64,000 bases of DNA. Source: Clostridiaceae bacterium (GTDB lineage Bacteria; Bacillota; Clostridia; Lachnospirales; Lachnospiraceae). The stretch covers positions 105,127 to 169,126 of the forward strand of contig CAJSZV010000001.1 of assembly GCA_910574345.1 (NCBI GenBank). The letters run 5' to 3'. The notes under the pieces are model-generated. The model did no database searches and had not been told where the DNA came from. It saw nothing but the letters and a program-made list of their open reading frames with translations. The position numbers were made by a program, and so were the translations under genes. Each line of letters opens with the position of its first letter. The first letter of the stretch is position 1. Below, piece after piece: positions 54,916-64,000 of this stretch.

Positions 54916-57048
54916 ATGTACAAAAGTTTTTCCATGGAATTAGCCGGAAGGACTCTGACCGTAGATATTGACAGAGTGGCAAAGCAGGCCAATGGAGCCG
55001 CATTTATGCACTACGGCGAGACTACCGTTTTAAGCACGGCTACTGCATCAAAGGAGCCGAGAGAAGGGATTGATTTCTTTCCCTTAAGTGTAGAATATGA
55101 AGAAAAGTTATATGCAGTGGGGAAGATCCCAGGCGGATTTAATAAGAGAGAGGGAAAGGCCAGCGAGAATGCGGTTCTCACAAGCCGTGTCATCGACCGT
55201 CCCATGCGTCCTCTTTTCCCCAAGGATTACCGCAATGACGTGACCCTCAACAACATGGTCATGAGCGTGGACCCGGAGTGCCGTCCTGAACTGGTGGCCA
55301 TGCTGGGCGCAGCCATTGCCACCAGTATTTCCGATATTCCTTTTGACGGTCCCTGCGCCATGACTCAGGTGGGGATGATGGAAGGAGAATTGATTATCAA
55401 CCCGTCTCAGGAGCAGTGGAAGAACGGCGATCTGAACCTGACCGTTGCATCCACAAAAGAGAAAGTGATCATGATCGAAGCCGGCGCCAATGAGATTCCG
55501 GAAGAGAAGATGATTGAGGCCATCTATAAGGCCCATGATGTGAATCAGACCATTATTGCCTTTATTGAAAAGATCGCCGCAGAGGTGGGCAGGGAGAAAC
55601 ATGGCTACACTAGCTGTGCCATTCCTGAGGAGATGTTTGAGGCCATTAAGGAGATCGTGCCTCCCCAGGAGATGGAGGAGGCTGTATTTACCGATGATAA
55701 GCAGACCAGAGAGGGCAATATCCGTGAGATCACGGAGAAGCTTACAGAAGCCTTTGCGGACAGGGAAGAGTGGCTGGAGATCCTTTCCGAAGCCGTATAT
55801 CAGTACCAGAAGAAGACTGTGCGCAAGATGATCCTTAAGGACAGCAGGCGTCCCGACGGCCGCGAGCTGACTCAGATCCGTCCTCTGGCAGCGGAGATTG
55901 ATCTGATCCCCAGAGTTCATGGTTCCGCCATGTTTACCCGCGGACAGACCCAGATCTGCAATGTCTGCACCCTGGCGCCTCTGTCCGAACAGCAGAAGTT
56001 GGACGGACTTGACGAGAACGAAGTGAGCAAGCGCTACATGCATCATTATAATTTCCCGTCTTATTCGGTTGGGGAGACCAAACCTTCCAGAGGACCGGGA
56101 AGACGGGAGATCGGTCACGGCGCTCTGGCGGAGCGCGCTCTGATTCCCGTGCTTCCAAGCGAGGCTGATTTCCCCTATGCCATCCGTACCGTGTCCGAGA
56201 CCTTTGAGTCCAACGGCTCCACTTCCATGGCCTCCACCTGCGCTTCCTGTATGTCTCTTATGGCAGCAGGCGTGCCCATCAAGAAGATGGTGGCAGGGAT
56301 TTCCTGCGGTCTGGTGACTGGAGACAGTGATGATGAATTTGTGCTTCTCACAGATATTCAGGGTCTGGAGGATTTCTTCGGTGATATGGACTTTAAGGTG
56401 ACAGGCACCACAGAGGGCATCACTGCCATTCAGATGGATATTAAGATCCACGGCCTTACCAGGCCCATTGTGGAGGGCGCTATCGCCAGATGCCGGGAGG
56501 CCAGATTGTTCATTATGGATACCTGCATGAAGCCGGCTATTGCAGAGCCGAGAAAAGAAGTGAGCAAGTATGCTCCCAAGATCGAGCAGATCACCATTGA
56601 TCCTCAGAAGATCGGCGATGTGGTAGGCAAGCAGGGCAAGGTGATCAACAAGATCATTGAGGAGACCGGCGTGAAGATTGATATAGAGGATGACGGAAGC
56701 GTATCGGTATGCGGTACAGACAAGGAGATGATCGCCAAGGCAGTGAAGATCATTGAGAGCATTGTAACGGATATTGAACCGGGGCAGATCTATACAGGCA
56801 AAGTGGTGCGGATTATGAACTTCGGCGCCTTCGTGGAACTGGCTCCCAACAAAGACGGTATGGTTCATATCTCCAAACTGTCAGATAAGCGGGTAGCCAA
56901 GGTGGAGGATGTGGTGAACATCGGAGACGAGGTGACCGTGAAGGTTATGGAGATCGACAAAATGGGCCGTGTGAATTTGAGCATGAGACCGGCTGATCTG
57001 TCCGGCAGGGAAGAGAAGCGGGAAAAGAAGGGCGAGGAGCAGTCATAG
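54916..57048 (+). CDS. pnp: Polyribonucleotide nucleotidyltransferase
   Basis: 710 residues: two RNase PH domains (about 5-220 and 305-540) flanking a helical domain, KH (about 555-615; VVGKQGKVINKIIEETG), and S1 (about 620-695; GKVVRIMNFGAFVEL). ATG 54916 has AAAAGGAG upstream. It degrades mRNA from the 3' end. The long open frame on the other strand is a shadow. Confidence 0.98.
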   Translation: MYKSFSMELAGRTLTVDIDRVAKQANGAAFMHYGETTVLSTATASKEPREGIDFFPLSVEYEEKLYAVGKIPGGFNKREGKASENAVLTSRVIDRPMRPLFPKDYRNDVTLNNMVMSVDPECRPELVAMLGAAIATSISDIPFDGPCAMTQVGMMEGELIINPSQEQWKNGDLNLTVASTKEKVIMIEAGANEIPEEKMIEAIYKAHDVNQTIIAFIEKIAAEVGREKHGYTSCAIPEEMFEAIKEIVPPQEMEEAVFTDDKQTREGNIREITEKLTEAFADREEWLEILSEAVYQYQKKTVRKMILKDSRRPDGRELTQIRPLAAEIDLIPRVHGSAMFTRGQTQICNVCTLAPLSEQQKLDGLDENEVSKRYMHHYNFPSYSVGETKPSRGPGRREIGHGALAERALIPVLPSEADFPYAIRTVSETFESNGSTSMASTCASCMSLMAAGVPIKKMVAGISCGLVTGDSDDEFVLLTDIQGLEDFFGDMDFKVTGTTEGITAIQMDIKIHGLTRPIVEGAIARCREARLFIMDTCMKPAIAEPRKEVSKYAPKIEQITIDPQKIGDVVGKQGKVINKIIEETGVKIDIEDDGSVSVCGTDKEMIAKAVKIIESIVTDIEPGQIYTGKVVRIMNFGAFVELAPNKDGMVHISKLSDKRVAKVEDVVNIGDEVTVKVMEIDKMGRVNLSMRPADLSGREEKREKKGEEQS

Positions 57049-57072
57049 CCTGAGACTATGAGGAGAACAGGG

Positions 57073-57117
57073 AAACCGGAATACCAAAACGGCAAAGGGG
57101 CTGTGGGATTCCGGTTT
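57073..57117 (+). terminator. Terminator after pnp
   Basis: AAACCGGAAT (57073-57082) pairs with ATTCCGGTTT (57108-57117), followed by TTTTTT. The inner 25 bases can form a smaller stem. Confidence 0.85.
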
Positions 57118-57149
57118 TTTTACATTGTTAGTGATTTTTAACATCCTAT

Positions 57150-57159
57150 GTGGTATGAT
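57150..57159 (+). promoter_or_regulatory. Extended -10 promoter of the ATPase/HNH pair
   Basis: TGTGG then TATGAT (57154-57159), that is TG-n-TATGAT, 35 bp before the ATPase start. No clear -35. This would allow the pair its own transcription, separate from pnp. Confidence 0.4.
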
Positions 57160-57193
57160 GTTCAAAGAGAGCGAGGAAAGGAAATAATAGCTT

Positions 57194-58429
57194 ATGGGAG
57201 ATGTGTTTTTAACAAAGGTGAATATAAAGTCTGTCTGGCATTTGCGTAATATTGAGATTCCTCTTGGTGAACATAGATGCAGACATCTGATTTTGACTGG
57301 AAAAAACGGAAGTGGTAAAACCAGTGTGTTAAATGCTTTGGTGAATCATCTGCAGTATGTGGTTTCGGATATGTATCAATCGTTAGCCGACAGCTGCTCA
57401 TCCTATTCTTATTGGCTAAATAAGGCACGTGTGGGAACAGAGGCGCAAAAAGAAATGGCTGTTAAAAATCTTAAGATGTATAGCCAGCACTGGGAACAGT
57501 GGAATAAGGGGGCTGTGGCTGAATGTATCTCTTATGAAAGACTGCGAAAAAAGTTTCAGGAAGGCAGATTTATACTTGCATATTATGGAGATCAACGCAA
57601 ATTTCATATAGAGAATTATGAAAATATAGAAAAGGTGGATTTAAAGCCGTATTACGAGATAGCAGAGAATCCAGGTGCGAAACTCGCAAAATATATGGTG
57701 AATTTGAAAGCGACACAGGCATTTGCTTCTCAAAAGAAAGAAGCTGCTGCCAATGCAGACGGAATTGAGAAATGGTTTGAAAGATTTACAGAGATTCTCA
57801 GGAATATTTTTGATGATGATGCTCTGCGATTGGATTTTAATGTGGAGACCTTTCAATTTACCATTCATGCCACAGGAAGGGAGCCCTTTGACTTTAACAC
57901 TCTTTCCAGCGGCTACGGGGCTGTTCTTGATATAGTGAATGATCTGATTATGCGTATGGAGGCTCAGTCAAAACTGAGAGACAGTTTTGATCTGGAGGGG
58001 ATTGTACTGATTGACGAGATCGAAACCCACCTTCATCTGGAGCTCCAGAAGAAGATTTTGCCTATCCTGACCGGCCTTTTTCCCAATATTCAGTTTATTG
58101 TGTCAACTCACTCCCCTTTTATCTTAAGCTCCCTGGACCATGTGGTGATTTACGATTTGGAAAAGAATCTGCTGGTTGACCATGGGATGAAGAATCTGCC
58201 TTATGAAGGAATCATAGAGGGCTATTTTGAAGCAGATCGTCTGTCAGACGAATTACGGCAAAAATTCGAGGAATATAAAAAATTGGCAAGTAAAGAAACA
58301 TTGAACCATGAGGAATATGCCAAAATTGATGAATTGGAATTTTATCTGGATGAAATTCCCGATTATCTGGCACCGGAATTTATGGCGGAGTACAGCCGAT
58401 TAAAGCTGGAACTGCTTAACAGGGGGTAA
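57194..58429 (+). CDS. ptuA: AAA/ABC-type ATPase, PtuA-like (Septu defence)
   Basis: 411 residues. Walker A is GKNGSGKT (36-43), an ABC-like signature is FNTLSSGYG (about 235), Walker B is IVLIDEIETHLH (about 272), and IVSTHSPFILSSL is the His-switch region. It is an SMC/OLD-like ATPase without a Toprim nuclease domain. The next gene, 6 bp on, encodes an HNH nuclease; this ATPase-HNH order is the Septu (PtuA-PtuB) arrangement, where the complex acts against phage. The G+C is lower than in pnp before it, consistent with transfer. Confidence 0.75.
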   Translation: MGDVFLTKVNIKSVWHLRNIEIPLGEHRCRHLILTGKNGSGKTSVLNALVNHLQYVVSDMYQSLADSCSSYSYWLNKARVGTEAQKEMAVKNLKMYSQHWEQWNKGAVAECISYERLRKKFQEGRFILAYYGDQRKFHIENYENIEKVDLKPYYEIAENPGAKLAKYMVNLKATQAFASQKKEAAANADGIEKWFERFTEILRNIFDDDALRLDFNVETFQFTIHATGREPFDFNTLSSGYGAVLDIVNDLIMRMEAQSKLRDSFDLEGIVLIDEIETHLHLELQKKILPILTGLFPNIQFIVSTHSPFILSSLDHVVIYDLEKNLLVDHGMKNLPYEGIIEGYFEADRLSDELRQKFEEYKKLASKETLNHEEYAKIDELEFYLDEIPDYLAPEFMAEYSRLKLELLNRG

Positions 58430-58435
58430 GAGGTT

Positions 58436-59110
58436 ATGGTGAAGATAGAGAGATGTCCAAGACCTCCGGCTTCTCTGGCAGTTGAAGAGAAAAAGAAATA
58501 TGGAAGTTACTCGGAACCTGATGTAGTAAAACAGTTAAAAGAAGATTTTCATGATAAATGTTATATCTGCGAATTAAAGAATTTATCGGATCCGGAAGTA
58601 GAGCATTTAAAACCCCATTATAATCGGACTATAAAAGAGCGTGTTTTTGACTGGAATAATTTATTTTATGTCTGTCGGCATTGTAATCTGGTTAAATCGT
58701 CAAAAGTTTATGACGATAAAATATTAGACTGTTGCGTGAGCGATCCGGAAGATACATTAAAACATGTTTTTGTCAATGGACATGTAAAAATATATAGTGC
58801 GCCAGAGGATGAACAAGGGCAAATGACCGCTGATCTGATAGAAAACTGCTTTGAAAAAAAGGATACGGGAATTCGCATAGCGGCATGTCATCATAGAATA
58901 AAAGAGCTTTCTAATACAATGAACATATTCTACAAGACACTGGAAAAGTATAAGCAAAGCCCGACTTCTGCAAGGTATCAAAAAAGTTTGAACCAAATGT
59001 TAAATAGAGAAAGCCCTTTTGCCGCATTTAAGCGAAATTATATCAGAGAGCATATAAGCGATTATCTCGGATTGGAGTGTGGAAAAACAAATGAAAACAC
59101 TATATTATAA
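58436..59110 (+). CDS. ptuB: HNH endonuclease, PtuB-like (Septu defence)
   Basis: 224 residues. Zinc ligands CYIC (42, 45) and CRHC (80, 83) frame the HNH core EHLKPH (56-61) and DWNNLFYVC (72-80), as in the PtuB family. The C-terminal part is helical and probably binds the ATPase. It overlaps the downstream amidohydrolase start by about 20 bp. Confidence 0.75.
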   Translation: MVKIERCPRPPASLAVEEKKKYGSYSEPDVVKQLKEDFHDKCYICELKNLSDPEVEHLKPHYNRTIKERVFDWNNLFYVCRHCNLVKSSKVYDDKILDCCVSDPEDTLKHVFVNGHVKIYSAPEDEQGQMTADLIENCFEKKDTGIRIAACHHRIKELSNTMNIFYKTLEKYKQSPTSARYQKSLNQMLNRESPFAAFKRNYIREHISDYLGLECGKTNENTIL

Positions 59111-60707
59111 CGGCTGCCTGTACACCTGCGATCAGGAGAGACCGGAGGCATCGTCTATGGCAGTGGAAGACGGAGTGATCTTCTGGGTGGGAGATAATGC
59201 AGCAGAGCAGGAATGGGACGAGAAAGTAGATCTGAAAGGCAGATTCGTGACGCCTGGTTTTATTGATTCCCATATGCATGTGGCAGAATACGGAAAGCTT
59301 CTCAAGGAGATTCCTCTGGCCCATGATACAGATTCTATAAAGGCAGTATGCCGCAGAGTGAGGGCATATATTGAGGAAAATAAGGTTCCCGAGGGAACCT
59401 GGGTCTGCGGCAGGGGCTGGAATCAGGATTACTTCCAGGACGAGAGGCGGTTTATCAACTGTCATGATCTTGACCAGGTGTCAAAAAAGCATCCCATTTT
59501 TCTGGCAAGGACCTGCGGCCATGTGGCGGCGGTAAATTCAAAGGCTATGGAACTGGCGGGAATCACAAGGGAAAGCCCCCAGCCCTCCGACGGGCATTAT
59601 CAGGTGGACGATAAGGGGGAGCCTTTGGGGATTTTTGAGGAAAACGCCATTTCTATGGTAAAGGATGCCATTCCGTCACCAGGTGTGGAGATGGTGAAGG
59701 AATATATTCTGGAAGCGGAGAAATCTCTGAACAGTTTTGGAGTCACCTCCGTTCATACCGATGACTTTCTTTCTCTAAGCGGAGTGGGCTATGAGACGAT
59801 CCTTAAGGCTTACAAAGAACTGGAAGAGGAAGGGAGACTGACAGTCAAGATCTATGAGCAGTCTCAGTTTGAAAGCACAGAGCAGTTGAAGGAATTCATA
59901 GAAAAAGGGTATCATACAGGGGTCGGTACGGATTACGTGAAAGTGGGACCTTTAAAGATAATCGGCGACGGTTCCCTTGGAGCCAGGACCGCATTCTTAA
60001 GAGAACCCTATAGGGACAAGACGGATACCAGAGGGATCCCTGTGTTTACCCAGGAACAGCTTGACGAGATGATCTCCTATGCCAACAGCCATATGATGCA
60101 GGTGGCGGTTCATGCTATCGGCGACGGCATCATGGAACGGGTGGTTCTGGCATATGAGAAGGCTCTGAGGGAATGTGAGAGAAACGATCATCGTCACGGG
60201 ATTGTCCACTGCCAGATTACCACAAAAGCCCTTTTAAAAAAAATAAAGGACCTGTCTCTTCATGCTTACATTCAGTCTATTTTTCTGGATTATGACAGCA
60301 AGATTGTGGAAAACCGGATAGGAAAGGAGAGAGCGTCAGAGACCTACCAGTTTAAGACTCTTATGGAGCTGGGATGTAATGTGTCCAACGGTTCCGACAG
60401 TCCGGTGGAGACGCCCGATGTGATGAAGGGAATCCAATGTGCAGTGACCAGAAGTTCCCTGGACAATGCCAAAACCTTTCTTCCCCAGCAGGCCCTAACT
60501 GTGGAGGAAGCCCTTAAAAGCTACACGGTCATGGGCGCCAGGGCGGCTTTTGAGGAAGACAAGAAGGGAATGCTGAGAGAAGGTATGACAGCTGATTTCG
60601 TGGTGCTGAGCCAGGATATTCGAAAGATGCCGCCCAGGCAGATAAGCCGTGCAGTGGTGGAACAGACTTATGTAGATGGCCGCCGTGTCTATGACCGGCT
60701 TAGATAA
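59091..60707 (+). CDS. Amidohydrolase, YtcJ-like
   Basis: About 538 residues. TPGFIDSHMHV is the metal-binding HxH, CGRGWNQD a family block, IGDGSLGARTA and VHAIGDG are later metal-site motifs, and NGSDSPVETPD the catalytic aspartate. YtcJ-type enzymes hydrolyse amides or formamide-like groups; the substrate is unknown. The start is uncertain: ATG 59091, or GTG 59079 inside the ptuB-like gene. Confidence 0.85.
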   Translation: MKTLYYNGCLYTCDQERPEASSMAVEDGVIFWVGDNAAEQEWDEKVDLKGRFVTPGFIDSHMHVAEYGKLLKEIPLAHDTDSIKAVCRRVRAYIEENKVPEGTWVCGRGWNQDYFQDERRFINCHDLDQVSKKHPIFLARTCGHVAAVNSKAMELAGITRESPQPSDGHYQVDDKGEPLGIFEENAISMVKDAIPSPGVEMVKEYILEAEKSLNSFGVTSVHTDDFLSLSGVGYETILKAYKELEEEGRLTVKIYEQSQFESTEQLKEFIEKGYHTGVGTDYVKVGPLKIIGDGSLGARTAFLREPYRDKTDTRGIPVFTQEQLDEMISYANSHMMQVAVHAIGDGIMERVVLAYEKALRECERNDHRHGIVHCQITTKALLKKIKDLSLHAYIQSIFLDYDSKIVENRIGKERASETYQFKTLMELGCNVSNGSDSPVETPDVMKGIQCAVTRSSLDNAKTFLPQQALTVEEALKSYTVMGARAAFEEDKKGMLREGMTADFVVLSQDIRKMPPRQISRAVVEQTYVDGRRVYDRLR

Positions 60708-60724
60708 AACGTAAGAGAATGTTG

Positions 60725-61216
60725 TCAGGTGTCGGCACAGAAGACAATCAAGCGGTTTGGCGTCGTCTGAGCAGGAATGCTTTTGGTGTGGGAAGTGTAA
60801 AGAACAAGCATGTACTGACCGCCGGGAACTCCCAGATAGTACTGGCCGTTTGGCGTCTGTACGGCAGTATCTCCGCCTAAGTTGAGAACCAGGGTGTTGT
60901 CGCTGCTTCTCAAATTCCGGTCAAAATAATCCAGTGTGGCATATTCGCCGCCGTTCGGCAGAACCACTGCAGCTGCCCGGTACTGAGGAGGATAGATAAG
61001 GGGCATAGGCGCCATGGTATCATAAAAGGCGATAATAGTGTCGCCCCTTCTCACAGGCCTTTGGTCCAGAACATAAGTATTGGAATCCATAAGAACCTGA
61101 TAAGTCTCCTGGTAGGGGGTCTGGATATAAAGCAGAAGGGTGCAGCAGGTGCGGTTTCCGCTCTGAAGAGGGGTGACGGAGGTGACGACACCCTGAAGAG
61201 GTGAATAACGGCTCAT
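60725..61216 (-). CDS. Conserved-looking protein of unknown function
   Basis: 163 residues, no family recognised. A beta-rich sequence with YSPLQGVVTSVTPLQSGNRT at the start and PGGQYMLVLYTSH near the end. No signal peptide or membrane helix. AGGAG lies upstream on the minus strand. It ends 17 bp from the amidohydrolase stop, convergent. Confidence 0.6.
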   Translation of the reverse strand: MSRYSPLQGVVTSVTPLQSGNRTCCTLLLYIQTPYQETYQVLMDSNTYVLDQRPVRRGDTIIAFYDTMAPMPLIYPPQYRAAAVVLPNGGEYATLDYFDRNLRSSDNTLVLNLGGDTAVQTPNGQYYLGVPGGQYMLVLYTSHTKSIPAQTTPNRLIVFCADT

Positions 61217-61313
61217 GAATAGCTCCTGATATACATATTTTCTTTGTATTTATATGCACAACAGGCTTGTCTGGTGCACGAAAAAGGGGTATAATGTCCG
61301 CAAAGGGCAGAGT

Positions 61314-61412
61314 CAAGGGGTCATAGAGGCATCTGCCGGGCTTGCACGAGCAGGTGCCTGTACGACCCTTTGACGAGCGAAGCGAACCCGGAAAATCACA
61401 GATTTTCCGGGT
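61314..61412. repeat. Extragenic palindromic structure
   Basis: Two hairpins in tandem. The first has outer CAAGGGGTC/GACCCTTTG and inner AGGCATCTGC (61327-61336)/GCAGGTGCCT (61350-61359). The second is a perfect 12-bp stem, ACCCGGAAAATC (61386-61397)/GATTTTCCGGGT (61401-61412), with a 3-base loop. No T tract follows. The GAGCGAAGCGAAC linker and the perfect stem suggest a dispersed intergenic repeat rather than a terminator. Only one copy lies in this window. Confidence 0.6.
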
Positions 61413-61492
61413 CTCTGCCCGCAACTCACGCCAACAAACACCAACCATGAAGAAAGGAGTGAAGCACAAAAATGGAAGGTCGAAGTCATAAG

Positions 61493-61748
61493 ATGAAAGC
61501 AGAATCGGCATATCATGAACCTATGGCAGCAGAGAAGAATTATGGGGGAAGACCGCCATTTTGCCGTCGCTGCCTTTCCGGGTGCGGTCTGTAGGAAGGG
61601 AAAGGCCGCAGGATGTGTTTATGATAGCCATTGTTCCCCTTAAGGGAAGGATGGCTTTTGTTATGTACAGGCCCACGCGGAAGAATATGCCGCCAAGGCG
61701 GCGCGGCGAGTAGGGGAGAAGCCGTCCTTACTCAGATTCTGCTTTCAT
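61493..61748 (+). ncRNA. Structured leader RNA upstream of mgtE (riboswitch candidate, class unassigned)
   Basis: ATGAAAGCAGAATC (61493-61506) and GATTCTGCTTTCAT (61735-61748) are perfectly complementary over 14 bp and enclose 228 nt. Inside are AGACCGC (61550-61556)/GCGGTCT (61584-61590), the hairpin AGCCAT...ATGGCT with inner TTCCC/GGGAA (61626-61656), and GCCGCC-AA-GGCGGC (61689-61702). The region ends 43 bp before the mgtE start. Such closure of a multi-helix domain is what a leader riboswitch looks like. The conserved M-box core expected for magnesium genes was not found, so the ligand is unknown. Confidence 0.6.
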
Positions 61749-61791
61749 TGGACTCAAAATTCAGATTATGAGCGCTGGAAGGAGAGAAAAG

Positions 61792-63123
61792 ATGAAAGAT
61801 TTGATGAAGCTGGTAGAGACAAGAGAATTCAGAAGATTGAAAACATGCCTGGCAGACATGCCGGAAGCGGATATCGCCGCCTTTATGGAAGAATTGGATG
61901 GGGACAAGACAGCAGTGGTGTTTCGCATGCTTCCAAAGGAGATGGCTACGGATGTATTTGCATTTCTTCCCGTGGAAAAGCAGCAGTATATTATTGATCG
62001 CATTACCGACGCGGAACTTGGAGCGGTTATCGAGGATTTGTTTGTGGATGACGCTGTAGATATGCTGGAGGAACTGCCGGCCAATGTGGTGAAAAGGGTA
62101 CTTAAGACTGCCGGGCCGGATACCAGAAAGCTGATCAATCAATTCCTGCAGTATCCGGATAACAGTGCGGGAAGCATTATGACGGCGGAATATGTGGGAC
62201 TTAAGAAGCATATGACCGTGGAGGAGGCATTTGCCTATATCCGCTGTCATGGAGTGGATAAGGAGACTATCTATACCTGTTATGTTATGGATGATAAGAG
62301 GACCTTGGAGGGCGTGGTGACGGTTAAGGACCTGCTCATGAATCCTTACGATGCCAGGCTCAGGGACATCATGGATCCTTATGTGATCAAAGCCATGACT
62401 ACGGATGATCAGGAGATGGTGGCTGAGGCGTTCCACAAATATGATCTCTTAAGTCTTCCTGTGGTGGATCAGGAAGACCGTCTGGTGGGGATTATCACCG
62501 TTGACGACGTGGTGGATGTGATTGAGGAGGAAGCCACAGAGGATTTTGAGAAGATGGCCGCCATGGTTCCCAGCGAGAAACCGTATCTGAAGACCAGTAT
62601 TTTCATGCTTGCCAAAAACCGGATTGTGTGGCTGCTGATCCTTATGGTGAGCAGTATGATTACAGGAGGGATCCTGGCGCGGTATGAGAATGCTTTTGCC
62701 ATGATTCCCCTCCTGGTAACCTTTATTCCCATGCTTACGGACACCGGAGGCAATGCAGGAAGCCAGAGCAGCACCTTGATTATCCGCGGCATGGCCGTGG
62801 GGGAGATTGAGCCCAGGGATATCTTAAAGGTCCTGTGGAAGGAGCTGAGAGTAGGCATGATCGTGGGAGCCATATTGGGGCTGGTGAATTATATTCAGCT
62901 GATCATACGGTTTCCGGGCAATGAGAAGATCTGTCTTATTGTAGTTTTGAGCCTGTTCATGACGGTGATTCTGGCAAAGACCGTCGGCAGTGTTCTTCCC
63001 ATGGCCGCAAAGGTGCTGAAACTGGATCCGGCTATTATGGCGGCTCCGCTGATCACGACGATTGTGGATGCCTTCAGCCTGGTGATTTATTTCCGGATTG
63101 CTTCCAGGTTCCTTCCCATATAG
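61792..63123 (+). CDS. mgtE: Magnesium transporter MgtE
   Basis: 443 residues. An N-terminal superhelical domain (about 1-125; FRMLPKEMATDVFAFLPVEK), two CBS domains (about 130-250; VDDVVDVIEEEATEDF) and five membrane helices from about 275 with the pore motif MLTDTGGNAGSQSS. A cytoplasmic Mg-sensing channel for Mg uptake. ATG 61792 has GGAAGGAG upstream. A structured leader precedes it. Confidence 0.95.
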   Translation: MKDLMKLVETREFRRLKTCLADMPEADIAAFMEELDGDKTAVVFRMLPKEMATDVFAFLPVEKQQYIIDRITDAELGAVIEDLFVDDAVDMLEELPANVVKRVLKTAGPDTRKLINQFLQYPDNSAGSIMTAEYVGLKKHMTVEEAFAYIRCHGVDKETIYTCYVMDDKRTLEGVVTVKDLLMNPYDARLRDIMDPYVIKAMTTDDQEMVAEAFHKYDLLSLPVVDQEDRLVGIITVDDVVDVIEEEATEDFEKMAAMVPSEKPYLKTSIFMLAKNRIVWLLILMVSSMITGGILARYENAFAMIPLLVTFIPMLTDTGGNAGSQSSTLIIRGMAVGEIEPRDILKVLWKELRVGMIVGAILGLVNYIQLIIRFPGNEKICLIVVLSLFMTVILAKTVGSVLPMAAKVLKLDPAIMAAPLITTIVDAFSLVIYFRIASRFLPI

Positions 63124-63195
63124 TCTTACTCATACTTGCAATTCTCCAATGTTAATAGTATACTTAACACAGCAAAAGAACAGGAGCCAATAATC

Positions 63196-64000
63196 ATGAA
63201 CAATCAGCATAAAGTAAGAACAAGATACGCACCAAGTCCCACAGGAAGAATGCATGTGGGCAATTTAAGAACCGCATTATATGCATATCTGATCGCCAAG
63301 CATGAAGACGGCGATTTCCTTCTCCGCATTGAGGATACGGACCAGGAACGCTTTGTGGAAGGGGCGACGGAGATCATCTACCGCACTTTGGAGAACACGG
63401 GCCTGATTCACGATGAGGGGCCGGATAAGGACGGCGGCGTAGGGCCTTATGTGCAGAGTGAGCGACAGGCATCGGGAATCTATCTGGAATATGCCAGAAA
63501 GCTTATTGAGAAAGGGGAGGCATACTACTGCTTCTGTACCCAGGAGCGGCTGGAGTCTTTAAAGAGAACCGTAAACGGCGAGGAGATCATGACCTATGAC
63601 AAGCATTGCCTTCACTTAAGCAAGGAGGAGATAGAGGCGAATCTGGCTGCAGGTATCCCCTATGTTATCCGCCAGAATAATCCTTCAGAGGGAACCACTA
63701 CCTTTCATGATGACATCTATGGAGATATTACTGTAGACAACTCCGAGTTAGACGACATGGTGCTGATCAAATCCGACGGATATCCCACCTACAATTTTGC
63801 CAATGTGGTGGACGACCATCTTATGGGCATCACCCATGTGGTGCGGGGCAATGAATATTTGTCCTCATCACCAAAGTACAACCGTCTCTACGATGCATTT
63901 GGCTGGGAAGTTCCCGTGTATGTCCACTGCCCGCTGATTACCAATGAGGAGCATAAGAAGCTGAGCAAGAGAAGCGGTCATTCCTCCTATGAGGATCTTA
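63196..64000 (+). CDS. gltX: Glutamyl-tRNA synthetase, 5' part (cut by window end)
   Basis: The first 268 codons are present. [20 protein letters not shown] holds the HIGH-type motif (HVGN), [11 protein letters not shown] the ATP/Glu-binding block, and KKLSKRSG the KMSKS-type loop near the cut. It charges tRNA-Glu (and possibly tRNA-Gln). The frame is open to base 64000. Confidence 0.96.
   Translation, partial: MNNQHKVRTRYAPSPTGRMHVGNLRTALYAYLIAKHEDGDFLLRIEDTDQERFVEGATEIIYRTLENTGLIHDEGPDKDGGVGPYVQSERQASGIYLEYARKLIEKGEAYYCFCTQERLESLKRTVNGEEIMTYDKHCLHLSKEEIEANLAAGIPYVIRQNNPSEGTTTFHDDIYGDITVDNSELDDMVLIKSDGYPTYNFANVVDDHLMGITHVVRGNEYLSSSPKYNRLYDAFGWEVPVYVHCPLITNEEHKKLSKRSGHSSYEDL

Noticed and set aside
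55108-56868. 586-residue open frame on the minus strand of pnp
   Set aside because: A shadow of the codon bias in pnp, which is unambiguous on the plus strand.
61217-61790. M-box magnesium riboswitch upstream of mgtE
   Set aside because: The conserved GAGGCUCCU and related M-box segments are absent. A structured RNA is reported instead, without a class.

Overview
The window is from a chromosome of a Lachnospiraceae-type Clostridia member (Firmicutes). This is inferred from gene order (rimP-nusA-ylxR-ylxQ-infB-rbfA-nrnA-truB-ribF-rpsO-pnp), AAGGAGG ribosome-binding sites, and the presence of YerC, DUF1836 and DUF3842 proteins. Species cannot be named from the sequence alone.

Layout. (1) 1-557: a leader with two copies of a 27-bp dyad site in inverted orientation (39-65 and 372-398), which looks like an invertible DNA segment. 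A tyrosine-recombinase-fold gene (558-1388) that has lost its catalytic residues follows. (2) 1439-33759: an AT-rich, one-strand, tightly packed surface-polysaccharide operon. It encodes glycosyltransferases, LicD and TagF-like phospho-transferases, a Wzx flippase, a Wzy-like polymerase, and a split phosphonate module (PEP mutase, PntC-like cytidylyltransferase, phosphonopyruvate decarboxylase). It also has transketolase, aldolase and nucleotidyltransferase genes that probably build an unusual donor, and a block of acyl-modification genes. Four acyl-modification genes carry G8-G9 tracts. Two of these, adjacent SGNH/AlgJ-like paralogues, are out of frame exactly at the tract and two are in frame, as expected for slipped-strand phase variation. 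(3) 33770-36412: a decayed cluster edge with an MBOAT pseudogene, a DUF4143 ATPase and a truncated substrate-binding-protein gene. (4) 36640-45270: GC-richer core genes plus an NrtD/SsuB-type ABC transporter. Its permease gene is split by a 3.7-kb element carrying a large serine recombinase, a 54-residue ORF and a 516-residue membrane-anchored cargo protein. Removing the element restores the permease exactly in frame, and joining its ends gives a dyad-symmetric attP-like site. (5) 45387-57117: the nusA-infB-pnp information-processing region, with a highly repetitive IF2 linker. (6) 57194-59110: an ATPase/HNH pair resembling the Septu (PtuA/PtuB) anti-phage system. (7) 59091-64000: an amidohydrolase, a small conserved-looking protein, a 256-nt leader closed by a 14-bp helix upstream of mgtE, and the start of gltX.

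How it fits together. The left end suggests on/off control of the whole polysaccharide operon by inversion. The G tracts suggest independent switching of O-acyl decoration within it. The serine-recombinase element is a third, separate recombination system, acting as a removable interruption of a transporter gene. These are sequence-based predictions; none is demonstrated here.
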